Positions 62,743 through 64,000 of a stretch of DNA of 64,000 nt are shown piece after piece. The position numbers were made by a program, and so were the translations under genes. How positions within the stretch are numbered: position 1 is the first letter of the stretch; each line of letters opens with the position of its first letter. The stretch is from contig QZCP01000223.1 in assembly GCA_003956705.1 (NCBI GenBank), forward strand, positions 84,364-148,363. Reading direction: 5' to 3'. The notes beneath the pieces are model-generated. The model was not told the origin of the DNA and did not search any database. It saw only the letters and a program-made list of their open reading frames with translations. This DNA comes from Brevipalpus yothersi. Taxonomy: Eukaryota > Arthropoda > Arachnida > Trombidiformes > Tenuipalpidae.

Positions 62743-64000
62743 ATGATGGAAATAAACTGTCTGCCCACAATGGACATTGATTGGACGATTGGAGATGATG
62801 AAGAAATTGATGAGCAAATTCAATGTGCAATGCACATTGTGGATGATGATCTGAGAAGAAATGATACTCAAGAAGATTTGATAGAATTAGACTCATTTTA
62901 TCATCATCATGATCCTATTGATTTGTACTTTAGAGTGGATCTTCTGAAACAAGATCTTAGAGATTCTAAATGTATTCCCAGCAAGCCGCAGCCTTTTTGG
63001 AAGGTTCGAAATGAGTGTTGCTCCTTCGGAAAGAGTAGACAAGAGTGTAGACATATTATCGAATATTATTTTCACAAATTTAATAATGATGAAGAGAATT
63101 CACCGATTGGCGCGATGTGCCGAAAAACTTGGGGTAATGTTTCTTTCAGCTCCGATCGGGGTCTATATATTCATGATCAAAGGAAAACGTACACTTTCAT
63201 GAAAGAACGTAGACGAAATCAATTTATATTGATGCTGGGTCATATTCTTAATAATTTAGAGAAAAACAGATCAGCAACCAAAAGGTAAGAGGAAATTGAT
63301 TACGCTGTTTCTCTACTGACAGAATATCTTTCACTATTCCAGAGATCTTTTTTATCGTGAGAAGAAAGTGTTTAAAACTCAAAAAGTTTGCGATGGCCTC
63401 ATAGAGGATATTTGCAATTTCACACGTCTTTCAAGAGAGTCTCTTCACATTCTTGCTTGTGGAAAAGGACTTGTCTATGGTGATATTCGTTTAACAGTTG
63501 ATGATAAAACGGAAGACTGTTCAACATTTCCATCAGTGAGTTCAAAATTATCATTACTTGGCCTCTTATTTAAAACTCTTATACATCTAGGGATATCCTC
63601 TTCCTTACGATCTTTCATCAATAACTGATCTGAAATCGGATGCAAGATTTATTCTCGTCATTGAGAAGGATGCATCATTCCAGAACCTAATTCGATCAGG
63701 CATAAAGAACAAATTTCAAATGATTCTACTTACCGGGAAAGGTTTTCCTGATAAGAACACTCGTCAATTTCTGCGTATGATGGTGGAATGCTTGAGTATT
63801 CCAGCCTTTATGATGGTAGATTGTGATCCCTGGGGCATCGAGATTGCCTGTGTTTTCAAATTTGGATCACTGGTGAGTAATCAAATCAGTGCAAAATCAA
63901 TTTTTCATGAACAGTTTTTTTGTAGGCAATGGCTCATTCCTCTGATCGAATCAACACGACTCATCTCCGTTGGATAGGCATTTTACCGGAGGAAACTCTA
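62743..64000 (+). CDS. SPO11: SPO11 meiotic recombinase (topoisomerase VI A-like), 3' part beyond the window
   Basis: SPO11 makes the DNA double-strand breaks that start meiotic recombination, through a tyrosine that joins to the 5' DNA end. Exons: 62743-63284, 63343-63535, 63591-63872, 63926 to beyond 64000. Phases agree and 364 residues are visible. The first 120 residues are acidic and not conserved. The tyrosine block KRDLFYREKKVF follows (residues 180-191); Y185 stands at the catalytic position, and the tyrosine usually just before it is Phe. The winged-helix part continues with RESLHILACGKGLVYGDIRL. The Toprim fold has ILVIEKDASF (Glu270), TGKGFPDKNTR and DCDPWGIEI (Asp322, Asp324). All metal-binding acids are present. 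The visible end (HLRWIGILP) matches the family. The missing part should be about 80-100 residues. Confidence 0.95.

Overview
The window is eukaryotic: AT-rich, with small GT-AG introns (mostly about 55-170 nt, a few of several kb), many (GA)n/(TC)n arrays, one run of Ns, and animal-type genes including a ciliary transport gene (IFT81) and a meiotic gene (SPO11). It is most likely an arthropod with a compact genome, and a mite is my best guess. That assignment is inference from gene structure and protein flavour, not proof. I rebuilt gene models by eye from splice signals, reading-phase agreement and remembered family sequence. Where every exon joins in phase and the total divides by three, I trust the model.

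Layout. 0.4-4.7 kb (-): a prosaposin-like precursor with eight saposin B domains. 5.9-8.7 kb (-): a membrane-anchored lysosomal/prostatic-type acid phosphatase. 10.2-17.1 kb (-): an unrecognised single-span membrane protein with a His-rich head and a long Q/P/S-rich body. 20.1-21.9 kb (-): a BEN-domain-like gene, head-to-head with a broken zinc-finger gene (+, 22.0-23.1 kb). 26.0-27.2 kb (-): two orphan exons. 27.7-30.8 kb (-): IFT81, complete in nine exons. 33.9-35.2 kb (-): MOCS3/UBA4, divergent from RpLP2 (+, 35.5-36.0 kb). 36.2-37.3 kb: two 177-bp direct repeats around a small ORF. 37.6-54.3 kb (-): one large NRF-6-type gene of twelve exons, with a mucin-like ectodomain, an NRF domain and an acyltransferase-3 membrane domain. 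Its 7-kb intron holds the assembly gap. 57.0-58.0 kb (-): a secreted or membrane His-rich protein. 59.3-60.3 kb (+): RPF1. 60.6-62.0 kb (-): Nopp140/NOLC1. 62.7 kb to the window end (+): SPO11, cut by the edge.

How the genes relate. Prosaposin and acid phosphatase are both lysosomal by family and sit side by side, but nothing shows that they are co-regulated. RPF1, Nopp140 and RpLP2 all serve ribosome production. RPF1 and Nopp140 are convergent, 274 bp apart; Nopp140 and SPO11 diverge from a 0.7-kb spacer. I found no CRISPR array, tRNA, rRNA or intact transposon. The less usual items are the NRF protein with both signature acyltransferase residues changed, the 177-bp direct-repeat pair, the acid phosphatase with an altered RHG motif, and the BEN/zinc-finger locus with a duplicated exon.
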